A stretch of DNA of 48,756 bases, taken from Pseudidiomarina indica. Lineage in GTDB: Bacteria; Pseudomonadota; Gammaproteobacteria; Enterobacterales; Alteromonadaceae. Under the pieces are notes generated by a model. It saw nothing but the letters and a program-made list of their open reading frames with translations. It was not told the origin of the DNA and did no database searches. This document shows, piece after piece, positions 39,665-48,051 of this stretch (within the stretch, counting starts at the first letter, position 1; every line of letters begins with the position of its first letter). The DNA is taken from the NCBI RefSeq assembly GCF_900104245.1, contig NZ_FMXN01000013.1, positions 1 through 48,756 of the forward strand, in the 5' to 3' direction. Position numbers and translations under genes: made by a program.

Positions 39665-39866
39665 CGAAACAACCTCAAAGCCTTCTTTTTGGGCGGTCAT
39701 TTGCAGCATTCTTGCTGCTTTGTTTGGCGTACAATCAGAGCGCAACCGACAACGTGACTTTAAGCATGGGAGTCCCGCTGTATTCATCACCGTCGGTGCG
39801 ATCTTTATTGTGCTATTTGTGCTTACCTTGATACTGATTGTGAACTGGGTGCTGCCGAGTTCATAA
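39645..39866 (+). CDS. DUF2970 membrane protein
   Basis: This 73-aa protein shows the DUF2970 pattern as I know it: SFWAVICSILAALFGVQSERNR, RDFKHGSP, then a second hydrophobic helix (AVFITVGAIFIVLFVLTLIL) in the C-terminal half. It should be a small inner-membrane protein with two helices; the function is unknown. I start at the ATG at 39645, inside the end of the preceding small gene. The longer reading of the frame from 39612 has no support. Its last 44 bp overlap the 3' end of the convergent prlC gene. Confidence 0.75.
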   Translation: MTINPFDETTSKPSFWAVICSILAALFGVQSERNRQRDFKHGSPAVFITVGAIFIVLFVLTLILIVNWVLPSS

Positions 39867-41898
39867 TCCCCGAATGGCGAAGCAGAGCGTCAATTTGGGG
39901 CTCTCGACCACGAAATTGTTTAAACAATTCCATCGCATCCCGCGAACCGCCTTGCTCTAAAATGGCCTGCAAGAAGTCAGCCCCTGTGGTGCGGTTAAAA
40001 ATTCCATCTTCTTCAAACTTCGCAAAGGCATCGGCCGATAGCACTTCCGCCCATTTGTAGCTGTAATAACCTGCTGCGTAGCCACCCGCAAAGATATGCG
40101 CAAAACTATGTTGGAAGCGGTTATATGCAGGTGGAAGTACGACGGCAACTTCTGCTCGCACTTGATCCAAAGTATCCTGAATAAAGCTCGCAGGAGCACC
40201 CGTTTGATAGTCACGATGAATCCGTAAATCAAATAAGCTGAACTCTAATTGACGTACCATTTGCATGGCCGACTGGAAATTACGGGCCGCTAGCATTTTC
40301 TCAAGCAAGGCTTGTGGCAGCGGCTCTCCGGTCTCGTAATGCCCTGAAATCAAGGCTAAGGCTTCAGGCTCCCAGCACCAGTTTTCAAGGAACTGCGACG
40401 GCAATTCCACGGCATCCCAAGCCACTCCATTAATCCCTGAAACACCCGCTACATCCACCTTCGTCAAAAGGTGGTGCAAGCCATGGCCGAACTCATGGAA
40501 CAAGGTAATCACTTCATCATGAGTAAACAACGCAGGTTTGCCGTCAACCGGGCGATTAAAGTTACAGGTCAGATAAGCCACTGGGTGCTGCAAGGTTCGC
40601 TCCGCAGTGTTCCGCCGGACCGCGCATTCCGCCATCCACGCCCCGCCCCGTTTACCACTACGGGCATATAAATCCAGATAGAAGCTGCCGCGGAATTCAT
40701 TGTGCTGATCGTGGATCTCAAAATAACGTACCTGAGGATGCCAAGTGACTGTGGGCTGTTCATTAATACGCAAGCCAAACAAGCGCTCGACGACCTTAAA
40801 CAGACCTTGCACCACCTGATGCTCTGGGAAATACGGCCGTAACTGCTCATCAGAAATTGCATACTCTTGTTGCTTTAGTTTCTCACTATAATAAGCCACA
40901 TCCCACGCGTTTAATTCGGTCACCCCATCTAATTCACGCGCAAATTGAACCACGTCTTGGTATTCCGCTTCTGCTTGTGCATGGGAACGTTGCGCAAGGT
41001 CAGCTAAAAACTGTTCCACTTGTTGGGTGGATTCTGCCATTTTGGTTGCAATCGACAACTCAGCGTAATTGGCAAATCCCAATAACTGCGCGAGCTCGTG
41101 GCGTAATGCTAAGATCTGCTGCATCAACTGAGTATTATCAAACTGCCCCGCTTGTGGCCCTTGATCTGACGCGCGCGTGGTGAATGCCTCATAGAGCTGA
41201 CGCCGTAATGTAGCGTCATCGGCATAGGTCATCACGGCAAGATAACTCGGGAAGTCCAATCCAAAGCGCCACCCTTGCTGATCATGTTCTGTCGCAGCAG
41301 CGCGGGATGCCGCAATCGCGCTTTCGGGCAAGCCTGCCAGTTGTGCTTCATCAGTCACTAATAAATGCCAGCTATCCGTGGCATCCAATAAATGGTTGCT
41401 AAACTGCGAGGTTAACTCAGAAAGCTGCGCTTGAATTTCTGCGTACCGTTGCTTTTGCTCGGCCGGCAACGCAATGCCTGAAAGCTCAAAATCACGCAAA
41501 GTATGTGTGATCACTTGCTGCTGTGCGGTGGTTAACTGGGTGAACGCAGCGCTATCACGAAGGTTTTTAAACGCGCGATAAAGTCCCTCATGTTGCCCCA
41601 CAAAGGTGCCGTATGCTGCCAATAATGGTAAGCACTGATCATGAGCTTCGCGCAGCTCAGGCTCACTCATCACCGCATTCAGATGGGACACTGGTGACCA
41701 GCTTCGTTCCAATAAATCATCGGCCTGTTCGAGTGGCGCGACCAACCCATCCCAGCTAAAATCCCCTTGTTCCAATACCTGCTCAATGGTCGTTTTGCAG
41801 TCAGCAATGCGCTGCTCAATCGCAGCCACGATATGAGACGGTTTTATTTGATCAAACGGGGGCAAATGATAATCGCTGAGTAAAGGGTTTTGACTCAT
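39823..41898 (-). CDS. prlC: oligopeptidase A (PrlC)
   Basis: PrlC is a cytosolic M3-family zinc metallopeptidase that degrades oligopeptides, including cleaved signal peptides. The 691-aa protein (E. coli 680) has the zinc site HEFGHGLHHLL near residue 470 with the third ligand Glu in the following helix (WDAVELPSQFLENW). Other M3 features are FGLDFPSYLAVMTYADD, GSFYLDLYARSGKRGGAWM and FAHIFAGGYAAGYYSYKWAEV. The C-terminal tail after LLRHSGI is about ten residues longer than usual and overlaps the convergent DUF2970 gene. It diverges from the dipeptidyl-peptidase gene. Confidence 0.96.
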   Translation of the reverse strand: MSQNPLLSDYHLPPFDQIKPSHIVAAIEQRIADCKTTIEQVLEQGDFSWDGLVAPLEQADDLLERSWSPVSHLNAVMSEPELREAHDQCLPLLAAYGTFVGQHEGLYRAFKNLRDSAAFTQLTTAQQQVITHTLRDFELSGIALPAEQKQRYAEIQAQLSELTSQFSNHLLDATDSWHLLVTDEAQLAGLPESAIAASRAAATEHDQQGWRFGLDFPSYLAVMTYADDATLRRQLYEAFTTRASDQGPQAGQFDNTQLMQQILALRHELAQLLGFANYAELSIATKMAESTQQVEQFLADLAQRSHAQAEAEYQDVVQFARELDGVTELNAWDVAYYSEKLKQQEYAISDEQLRPYFPEHQVVQGLFKVVERLFGLRINEQPTVTWHPQVRYFEIHDQHNEFRGSFYLDLYARSGKRGGAWMAECAVRRNTAERTLQHPVAYLTCNFNRPVDGKPALFTHDEVITLFHEFGHGLHHLLTKVDVAGVSGINGVAWDAVELPSQFLENWCWEPEALALISGHYETGEPLPQALLEKMLAARNFQSAMQMVRQLEFSLFDLRIHRDYQTGAPASFIQDTLDQVRAEVAVVLPPAYNRFQHSFAHIFAGGYAAGYYSYKWAEVLSADAFAKFEEDGIFNRTTGADFLQAILEQGGSRDAMELFKQFRGREPQIDALLRHSGIMNSAAPSSQSVSR

Positions 41899-41995
41899 GG
41901 AACGTCCTCTTTAATAATGCAGTTACTTCATCATACACTATAACATGCGGCTTCTTGAGTGATATTCAAGAGCACGCTTAACCACAGGGTTCACT

Positions 41996-44305
41996 ATGAC
42001 AGGCTTGTATCATTCCCGCCTACGCCATACCTTTACCGCGCTCATTGCCAGCGTGGCATTGGCTGGTTGTAGCACCACCATGACTTCAACTCCCACTGAG
42101 TCGACCCAGCATACAGGGCAATCCGGCCAGCAAGTACAGTTTGACGACTTATATGATCGGGGTTTGTATCATGCCTCAGGCGTGGGCCCCACCCGTTGGC
42201 TCAGTGATGGCTCCGGGTACACGGTATTAGAGCCTGCCTCTGCAGGAGGGCAGTCACTAGTCCGTTATCACCCCGCCACGCAACAACGGGACGTGCTCGT
42301 TGCTGCAGACAAACTGCGACCTAGCCCCAGCGAGGAGCCATTAACAATTGCCGATTACAGCTGGTCCGACGATGGGCAAAAGTTGCTGATTTTTACCAAC
42401 ACCAAACGCTCTTGGCGAACCCATACTTTGGGGGACTACTGGGTGTTTGACCTAGCGACCCAACAATTGCAAAAGCTGGGTGGTAGTGCTGAGCCATCGA
42501 CGTTGCAATTTGCCAAATTCAACCCAGCGGCAACACGCGTTGCCTATGTGATGAAAAACAATATTTATGTTGAAGAGTTGGCGACCCGCCGTATTACTCA
42601 GCTCACCCACGATGGCAATGACACCATCGTTAACGGCACCTTTGACTGGGTGAACGAAGAAGAATTCATGTTGCGTGATGGTTTCCGTTGGAGCCCCGAT
42701 GGCCAATACATCGCTTATTGGCAGCTTGATACAGAGGGAACACCTCTGTTCACGATGATCAACAACACCGACTCGCTGTATCCAACCGTGAAACAATTTC
42801 CTTATCCCAAAGTAGGGGAAACCAACGCAGCGATGCGGATTGGCGTATTGCCTGCGCAAGGTGGTAAAACCCGTTGGATGAAGATTCCAGGGGACCCGCG
42901 CCAACATTATCTAGTGCGCATGCAATGGGCAGGAAATAGTTCGCAACTACTGATCCAGCAACTCACTCGCTCACAAGCCGTCAACATTGCCTTTTTAGCA
43001 GATATTGCAACGGGCCAAGCGCGTCCACTGGTGACCGAAACCACCGACAGCTGGGCAGAATATGTCGATGACGTTGAGTTTATTCAGGGAGGCCAAGCCT
43101 TTACCTGGCTGAGCGAGCGCAGCGGCTACCGTCATCTTTATCGTGTACAGCGCGATTCTGGCCGAATCCAAGCCATCACACGTGGCCACTGGGATGTCAT
43201 TGAAGTTCTGCAAATCAATGAAGCCAATGGCTGGGTCTATTTCATTGCTTCTCCTGAGAACCCACTGGAGCGCTACCTATTCCGTGCCAGCTTAGACGGC
43301 AGTGGGAAATTAGAGCGCCTTACTCCCGCGCAACCTGGCACTCATAGTTATCAACTCTCTGCAAATGCAAACTATGCCGTCCACACTTATTCCAACATTG
43401 CACAGGTTCCTGTGGTCGACATGATCAGTTTGCCTGATCATCGCAGTATTCGTGTCATCAAAGACAATGTTCGTGCTCAACAGGCATTTGACCAGCTGCA
43501 ACGCGGTGAGTTTGAATTCTTCCAAGTCGAAGCTCGCGATGGTTTAGTGTTAGATGGTTATTTGATGAAACCCACCAACTTTGACCCCAACCAGCGCTAC
43601 CCCATTGTCTTTTATGTGTACGGCGAACCTTGGGGGCAAACGGTGAGTAATAGTTGGGGTGGTGAACGCATGCTATTCCATACCTATTTAACTCAGCAGG
43701 GCTATATCGTGGCCTCGGTGGATAACCGTGGCACGCGCTCACCTCGTGGTTTTGAATGGCGTCGGTCCATTTATAAAAACCTGGGAGATATTACCGTTCG
43801 TGACCAATACGACGCCTTACAAGGTATGTTGCAACGTTGGTCGTTTATTGATGCCGATCGGGTCGGTATTTGGGGCCACAGTGGCGGCGGTTCACAAACC
43901 TTGAATGCCATGTTCCGTTATCCTAATGCTTATCATGTTGGCATCGCCTTAGCGCCCGTTCCAGACCTCACGCTCTATGACACGATTTACCAAGAACGGT
44001 ATTCCGGTCTGTTGCCTGAGGCCGCTGAGCGCTACCGCGAAACGTCCGCAATTACTCATGCCAGCGCACTGGCAGGGCGCTTGTTGTTGGTGCATGGCAC
44101 CGCGGATGACAACGTTCACTTTCAAGGCACCGAACGATTGGTGAATGAACTGATTAAACATGGGAAGCAATTCGATTATTTTGCATATCCAAACCGTACC
44201 CATGGAATTCACGAAGGGAAAGGCACAACTCGCCACCTGCGCACCATGATGGCAGACTTTTTACAACGTTATTTGCCGGTGAACGATTCCTCGACCTCAC
44301 AATAA
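41996..44305 (+). CDS. dipeptidyl-peptidase IV-like S9 serine peptidase, lipoprotein
   Basis: This 769-aa protein has a lipoprotein signal with lipobox LAGC (Cys25), a beta-propeller (about residues 60-490) and a C-terminal alpha/beta-hydrolase domain. The propeller carries DWVNEEEF, whose Glu221-Glu222 match the double-Glu motif that holds the free N-terminus of substrates in DPP-IV. The catalytic triad is Ser629 in GHSGGG, Asp704 in HGTADDNVHF and His736 in RTHGI, close in spacing to human DPP-IV (630, 708, 740). It should release X-Pro or X-Ala dipeptides at the cell envelope. The elbow GHSGGG differs from the classical GWSYGG. Its end overlaps the convergent YgjP-like gene by 37 bp. Confidence 0.9.
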   Translation: MTGLYHSRLRHTFTALIASVALAGCSTTMTSTPTESTQHTGQSGQQVQFDDLYDRGLYHASGVGPTRWLSDGSGYTVLEPASAGGQSLVRYHPATQQRDVLVAADKLRPSPSEEPLTIADYSWSDDGQKLLIFTNTKRSWRTHTLGDYWVFDLATQQLQKLGGSAEPSTLQFAKFNPAATRVAYVMKNNIYVEELATRRITQLTHDGNDTIVNGTFDWVNEEEFMLRDGFRWSPDGQYIAYWQLDTEGTPLFTMINNTDSLYPTVKQFPYPKVGETNAAMRIGVLPAQGGKTRWMKIPGDPRQHYLVRMQWAGNSSQLLIQQLTRSQAVNIAFLADIATGQARPLVTETTDSWAEYVDDVEFIQGGQAFTWLSERSGYRHLYRVQRDSGRIQAITRGHWDVIEVLQINEANGWVYFIASPENPLERYLFRASLDGSGKLERLTPAQPGTHSYQLSANANYAVHTYSNIAQVPVVDMISLPDHRSIRVIKDNVRAQQAFDQLQRGEFEFFQVEARDGLVLDGYLMKPTNFDPNQRYPIVFYVYGEPWGQTVSNSWGGERMLFHTYLTQQGYIVASVDNRGTRSPRGFEWRRSIYKNLGDITVRDQYDALQGMLQRWSFIDADRVGIWGHSGGGSQTLNAMFRYPNAYHVGIALAPVPDLTLYDTIYQERYSGLLPEAAERYRETSAITHASALAGRLLLVHGTADDNVHFQGTERLVNELIKHGKQFDYFAYPNRTHGIHEGKGTTRHLRTMMADFLQRYLPVNDSSTSQ

Positions 44306-45009
44306 TCTAAGTATTGGTTGCTCAGCACGGTCATCCCGTGCTGACGCAGCCATTGTTCAGCCGCTTGATAGTCGGCTGAATAACGCGCGACCAATTGCCA
44401 GAATGCAGCACTGTGGTTGAACTCTTGTAAATGACACAGTTCATGAATCACGACATTCCGTACCACCCATGACGGCGCCAGCCACAATTTCCAACTAAAG
44501 CGCAACGCTCCGCTCCGCGTACAGTGCCCCCACTTACTCGAAAAATCGCCCACGGACCACGTACGAGGCGTTAACTCAGCCACTTGCCAATGCTGGAAAA
44601 AGTCATCGAGCCATTGTTGCGCTTGTGCTTGATACCACCCGCGCACCAATTGATGGGCAGTGGTTGGTAATGGACTGCGGGCTGCCAACGTCAGTTGGAG
44701 TTCACTGCCCACTCGCTCGATTCGCTTACGCGTTCCCCGCGCGATCACGAGGGTTAACGGTTGCCCCAACCAGCGTATTTGCTCCCCCGTTTGCCACTGA
44801 CGCAGTGGCAAATGACGCAACTGAGCTTGCTGACTTTCCAGATGTTTTCGAGCCCATGCAGCCTTCGCCTGTACCACCGCCGCAATGGTGTCATTGGATG
44901 CATCTGCAGGCGCTAACACATACAACTCTCCCCCACTAACTTTCAAAGCAATGTGGCGGCGGCGGGGACTGCGATTGATTTTATAGATTAGGCTCATCGG
45001 ATTTTTCAT
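44269..45009 (-). CDS. YgjP-like metallopeptidase domain protein (DUF45)
   Basis: The 246-aa protein belongs to the YgjP/DUF45 family of predicted zinc metallopeptidases. The zinc-binding HExxH is in VVIHELCHLQEFNHSAAFW near residue 185, with the later His probably the third ligand, and WGHCTRSGALRFSWKLWLAP just before it is the family signature. The N-terminal YKINRSPRRRHIALKVSGG is also typical. The substrate is unknown; relatives are found alone or beside restriction systems, but none is seen here. ATGs at 45009 and 44997 are both possible starts and neither has a clear ribosome-binding site. Confidence 0.85.
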   Translation of the reverse strand: MKNPMSLIYKINRSPRRRHIALKVSGGELYVLAPADASNDTIAAVVQAKAAWARKHLESQQAQLRHLPLRQWQTGEQIRWLGQPLTLVIARGTRKRIERVGSELQLTLAARSPLPTTAHQLVRGWYQAQAQQWLDDFFQHWQVAELTPRTWSVGDFSSKWGHCTRSGALRFSWKLWLAPSWVVRNVVIHELCHLQEFNHSAAFWQLVARYSADYQAAEQWLRQHGMTVLSNQYLDYCEVEESFTGK

Positions 45010-45125
45010 GGCATTCAGCGTGAGTTCTCGGGTGGGTTACATTGCACCGAGCGTCCTTTTCAGCGATCATAGCCATTATTCATTTAAAAATCTGTAGCTA
45101 TAAGCATGTCCAAGGAGTTATGCAC

Positions 45126-46484
45126 ATGAGTCGACATTATGATTATCTTGCCATTGGAGCGGGTAGCGGCGGTATCGCCTCAGCGAACCGAGCTGCAATT
45201 CGTGGTGCCAAAGCCGCGGTCATTGAGGCCAAAGCGGTGGGCGGGACTTGCGTTAACGTCGGCTGCGTTCCGAAAAAGGTCATGTGGTTTGGCGCGCATA
45301 TTGCTGAGGCGATTAAGTACAGCTCAGCATACGGCTTCCAATTAGAGCAAAAAGGATTCGATTGGAGCACCTTGGTGCAAAACCGTGAAGCCTATATCGA
45401 ACGAATCCATGGCGCTTATCATCGCGGTTTTGCTGGCAATGGTGTCGATTATATTGAAGGTTTTGCTCGCTTTGTTGATGCCAACACGGTTGAAGTGAAT
45501 GGCGAACGTATTACAGCAGATCACATCACCATCGCCGTCGGTGGCCGCCCGTTGATTCCACAAATTCCTGGCGCCGAATATGGGATGGATTCAGACGGTT
45601 TCTTCGCACTGACCGAACAACCCAAAAAAGCGGTGGTTGTTGGAGCCGGTTACATCGCCGTAGAAATTGCTGGTGTCCTGCACGCACTTGGAACCGATGC
45701 TCATTTAATGGTGCGCGGCGACCGCCCTTTGCGCTATTTTGACCAGGATATCACCACTGCCTTGCTCGAACGCATGCAACAAGATGGTCCAACACTCCAC
45801 ACCAACTCTGTCGTTGCTCGAGTAGAAAAAGATGCCACCACGAACCTACTAACCCTGCATACCGAAGCTGGGGAAATAATTGATGGCATTGACTGTCTGA
45901 TTTGGGCCATTGGCCGTGAACCTGCCACCGATGCCATCAACCTTGAAGCAGCGGGTGTGGTCACCGATGAGCAAGGGTTTATCCGCACCGATAAATACCA
46001 AAACACCAACGTCAAAGGAATTTACGCGGTAGGTGATATCACCGGCGAAGCACAATTAACACCGGTCGCGATCAAAGCAGGTCGGTTACTCGCGGAGCGC
46101 CTGTTTAACAAAGACCTTCCCGATGCACATATGGACTATAGTTTGATTCCAACCATCGTCTTTAGTCACCCGCCAATTGGTACCGTTGGCCTTACCGAGG
46201 CCGAAGCACGGGAGCAGTATGGCGATGCAGTCAAAGTGTATCGTTCACAGTTTGCGGCCATGTATAACGCGGTAACACCGCACCGTGCGCTGAGCACCTT
46301 TAAGCTGGTTTGCGTCGGTGCCGATGAAAAAGTGGTCGGCCTCCACGGTCTTGGTGAAGGCATGGACGAAATTCTGCAAGGTTTTGCTGTTGCGATTAAA
46401 ATGGGCGCAACGAAAGCAGACTTTGATGCCACCGTCGCTCTGCACCCTACCAGTGCAGAAGAGTTTGTGACGATGAGGGGCTAA
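45126..46484 (+). CDS. gor: glutathione-disulfide reductase
   Basis: Gor keeps glutathione reduced with NADPH and FAD. The 452-aa protein (E. coli 450) has the FAD-binding [19 protein letters not shown], the redox-active disulfide Cys42/Cys47 in [13 protein letters not shown], the NADPH-binding [16 protein letters not shown], the second FAD motif IYAVGDIT, and the C-terminal dimer-interface [10 protein letters not shown] with the catalytic His. I start at 45126: AAGGAG lies nine bases upstream, and the earlier in-frame ATG at 45120 is too close to it. It is the last housekeeping gene before the insertion-sequence region, which begins 20 bp after its stop. Confidence 0.96.
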   Translation: MSRHYDYLAIGAGSGGIASANRAAIRGAKAAVIEAKAVGGTCVNVGCVPKKVMWFGAHIAEAIKYSSAYGFQLEQKGFDWSTLVQNREAYIERIHGAYHRGFAGNGVDYIEGFARFVDANTVEVNGERITADHITIAVGGRPLIPQIPGAEYGMDSDGFFALTEQPKKAVVVGAGYIAVEIAGVLHALGTDAHLMVRGDRPLRYFDQDITTALLERMQQDGPTLHTNSVVARVEKDATTNLLTLHTEAGEIIDGIDCLIWAIGREPATDAINLEAAGVVTDEQGFIRTDKYQNTNVKGIYAVGDITGEAQLTPVAIKAGRLLAERLFNKDLPDAHMDYSLIPTIVFSHPPIGTVGLTEAEAREQYGDAVKVYRSQFAAMYNAVTPHRALSTFKLVCVGADEKVVGLHGLGEGMDEILQGFAVAIKMGATKADFDATVALHPTSAEEFVTMRG

Positions 46485-46503
46485 GGTAGTAAAACTGAAA
46501 GGC

Positions 46504-47220
46504 CAGGGCGAGATCGTGAACGTTTCTTATCCACCTGAGCGAAAGCTAAACGATCAGTTTGACGATCCAGTGTAGTCGTGATCTTATACTCTCTTTTCGG
46601 GGAGTAAAGCCATGTATATCGAAGCCTTCACCACACACTTTGGCGAATTATCTGACAATCATCAATTAGCAAAAGTGGCTTATCCGCTTGAGGATATTTT
46701 ATTTATCACCTTGTGTGGTGTTGTCGTATTAACTGGATGCAGGCTGTGCACGAAAGCACCGAAGGGCAGCTCGCACCTACCATGTGTTAAGCGCTAATGA
46801 CGTGAGCAAAGCGTTCCCGCAATGGCCTAAGCTAAAGACGCTCGGCATGAGCATGCGCTTCCGCCAACAACAAGGAAAGCCGCCCGAGCTGACATACCGT
46901 TACCATATCAGCTCAGCGTCATTGAGTGAGAAACAACTGGCCGAAGCGGTACGTTCTCATTGGGCTGTAGAGAACAGCCTTCATTGGGTTCTGGACGTCA
47001 GCATGGGTGAAGACGACTGTCAAATCCACCAGAACCACGGTGCCGAAAACTGGTCGATGCTGCGCCATCTGGCGCTCAACATGCTGCGTGCAGAGTCATC
47101 AAAAGGCAGCATACCAGCTAAGCAAAAACGGGCTTGGATGAAAGCCAGCTATCTGGAAGCTGTGCTAACAGCGGGCTTCAGCAGCATGATTAATTAATGA
47201 GCATTCATGCGGTTGCCCTG
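46504..47220 (+). mobile_element. ISAs1-family insertion sequence, copy 1, decayed
   Basis: The element is bounded by imperfect terminal inverted repeats. The left end reads CAGGGCGAGATCGTGAACG (46504 on) and the right end, on the minus strand, CAGGGCAACCGCATGAATG (ending 47220); about 12 of 19 positions agree. It carries remnants of an ISAs1-type transposase. At about 717 bp it is far shorter than an intact member (roughly 1.2-1.4 kb), so it has lost at least two internal parts. I find no target-site duplication in the flanks. Its first 220 bases are almost identical to copy 2 at 48052. Confidence 0.8.
46612..47197 (+). pseudogene. ISAs1-family transposase, broken
   Basis: The start (MYIEAFTTHFGELSDNHQLA ... 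FITLCGVV) is the N-terminal transposase-associated domain, read from ATG 46612. Near 46730 the coding sequence jumps to a fragment, INWMQAVHESTEGQ, in a different frame, and then at about 46775 to the C-terminal part, RTYHVLSANDVSKAFPQWP through RSHWAVENSLHWVLDVSMGE to a TAA at 47197, in a third frame. Two deletions have thus removed the first two catalytic Asp regions and broken the frame. The protein cannot be made intact. Confidence 0.85.
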
Positions 47221-47265
47221 CTTGTTTTCCTGATTGGAATTGCAAATTAACGTTAATAGCTACCA

Positions 47266-47994
47266 TCAATTATGTCTTGTTTTAGCGATAGTCTGAGGAT
47301 CTATATCCAGCTTATGTAAGAACTTCAAGTACCATTCATAGTGGTCACTATTTAATTTTATTCCGGCATCACCAAACATTTTAAGTGTATCTACAGGTGA
47401 ATTTCCCCATTTATCTTTTATTGTCAAATCAGCACCGTTATCCAATAAGTAATTGGCTATTTCAAAGTTTTTAATTGCAATTGCGCTATGAATCGGTGTT
47501 TTGCCATTTGGACCAACAGCGTTTATGTCAGCGCCATAGGACACAAGTAGTTTGACGTTGCTAGGTTTTGTAGCCACGACAGCTTGGAATAGAACCCCAT
47601 ATTTTAAATAGCTATCTAATGTATTTGGGTCTGCTCCTATCTCTAAGAGAATTTGCAAGAATCCTTCATTCTCTGAAATTGCAGCTTGCTCCATTACAAC
47701 CAAGCGCTCTCTTGGATTTCCCTGCTCATTTCTAAAGTTGAAAGTGGCACCATTTTCTAATAAAAATTTAAAAATACGTAAGTCGTTATTCATTATTGCT
47801 AATAACAACAAAGAATTACCATTTTCATCTACTAGATTTGGATTCCCCCCATCTAGCACATACTTTTTTAAAGACCCTAAATCAGAGCTTTTTATATAGG
47901 AAAATGCTTTATTTTCGCTAGGAGCCACACTCTCAACTCCGCATGACACAATCAATAATGCAACCAACAAGACCTTTAAGTGCGTATAATTCAT
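47266..47994 (-). CDS. ankyrin-repeat lipoprotein
   Basis: The 242-aa product has a lipoprotein signal, MNYTHLKVLLVALLIVSC, with Cys18 as the lipid attachment site, and four to five ankyrin repeats (about residues 30-210). These show typical G-A-N/D turns such as LLENGATFNFRNEQGNPRE, LLEIGADPNTLDS, LVSYGADINAVGPNGKTPIH and LLDNGADLTIKDKWGNSPVD. The residue after Cys is Gly, not Asp, so outer-membrane sorting is possible. The gene is visibly richer in A and T than its neighbours and lies between two insertion-sequence remnants, so it was probably acquired. The function is unknown. Ankyrin lipoproteins sometimes act as immunity proteins to secreted effectors, but no effector is present here. 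Confidence 0.85.
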   Translation of the reverse strand: MNYTHLKVLLVALLIVSCGVESVAPSENKAFSYIKSSDLGSLKKYVLDGGNPNLVDENGNSLLLLAIMNNDLRIFKFLLENGATFNFRNEQGNPRERLVVMEQAAISENEGFLQILLEIGADPNTLDSYLKYGVLFQAVVATKPSNVKLLVSYGADINAVGPNGKTPIHSAIAIKNFEIANYLLDNGADLTIKDKWGNSPVDTLKMFGDAGIKLNSDHYEWYLKFLHKLDIDPQTIAKTRHN

Positions 47995-48051
47995 CTCAAC
48001 TACCTTCCTGAAAACTGTGAAATTGAGTGTCTACCGAGAGGGCTATCATAC

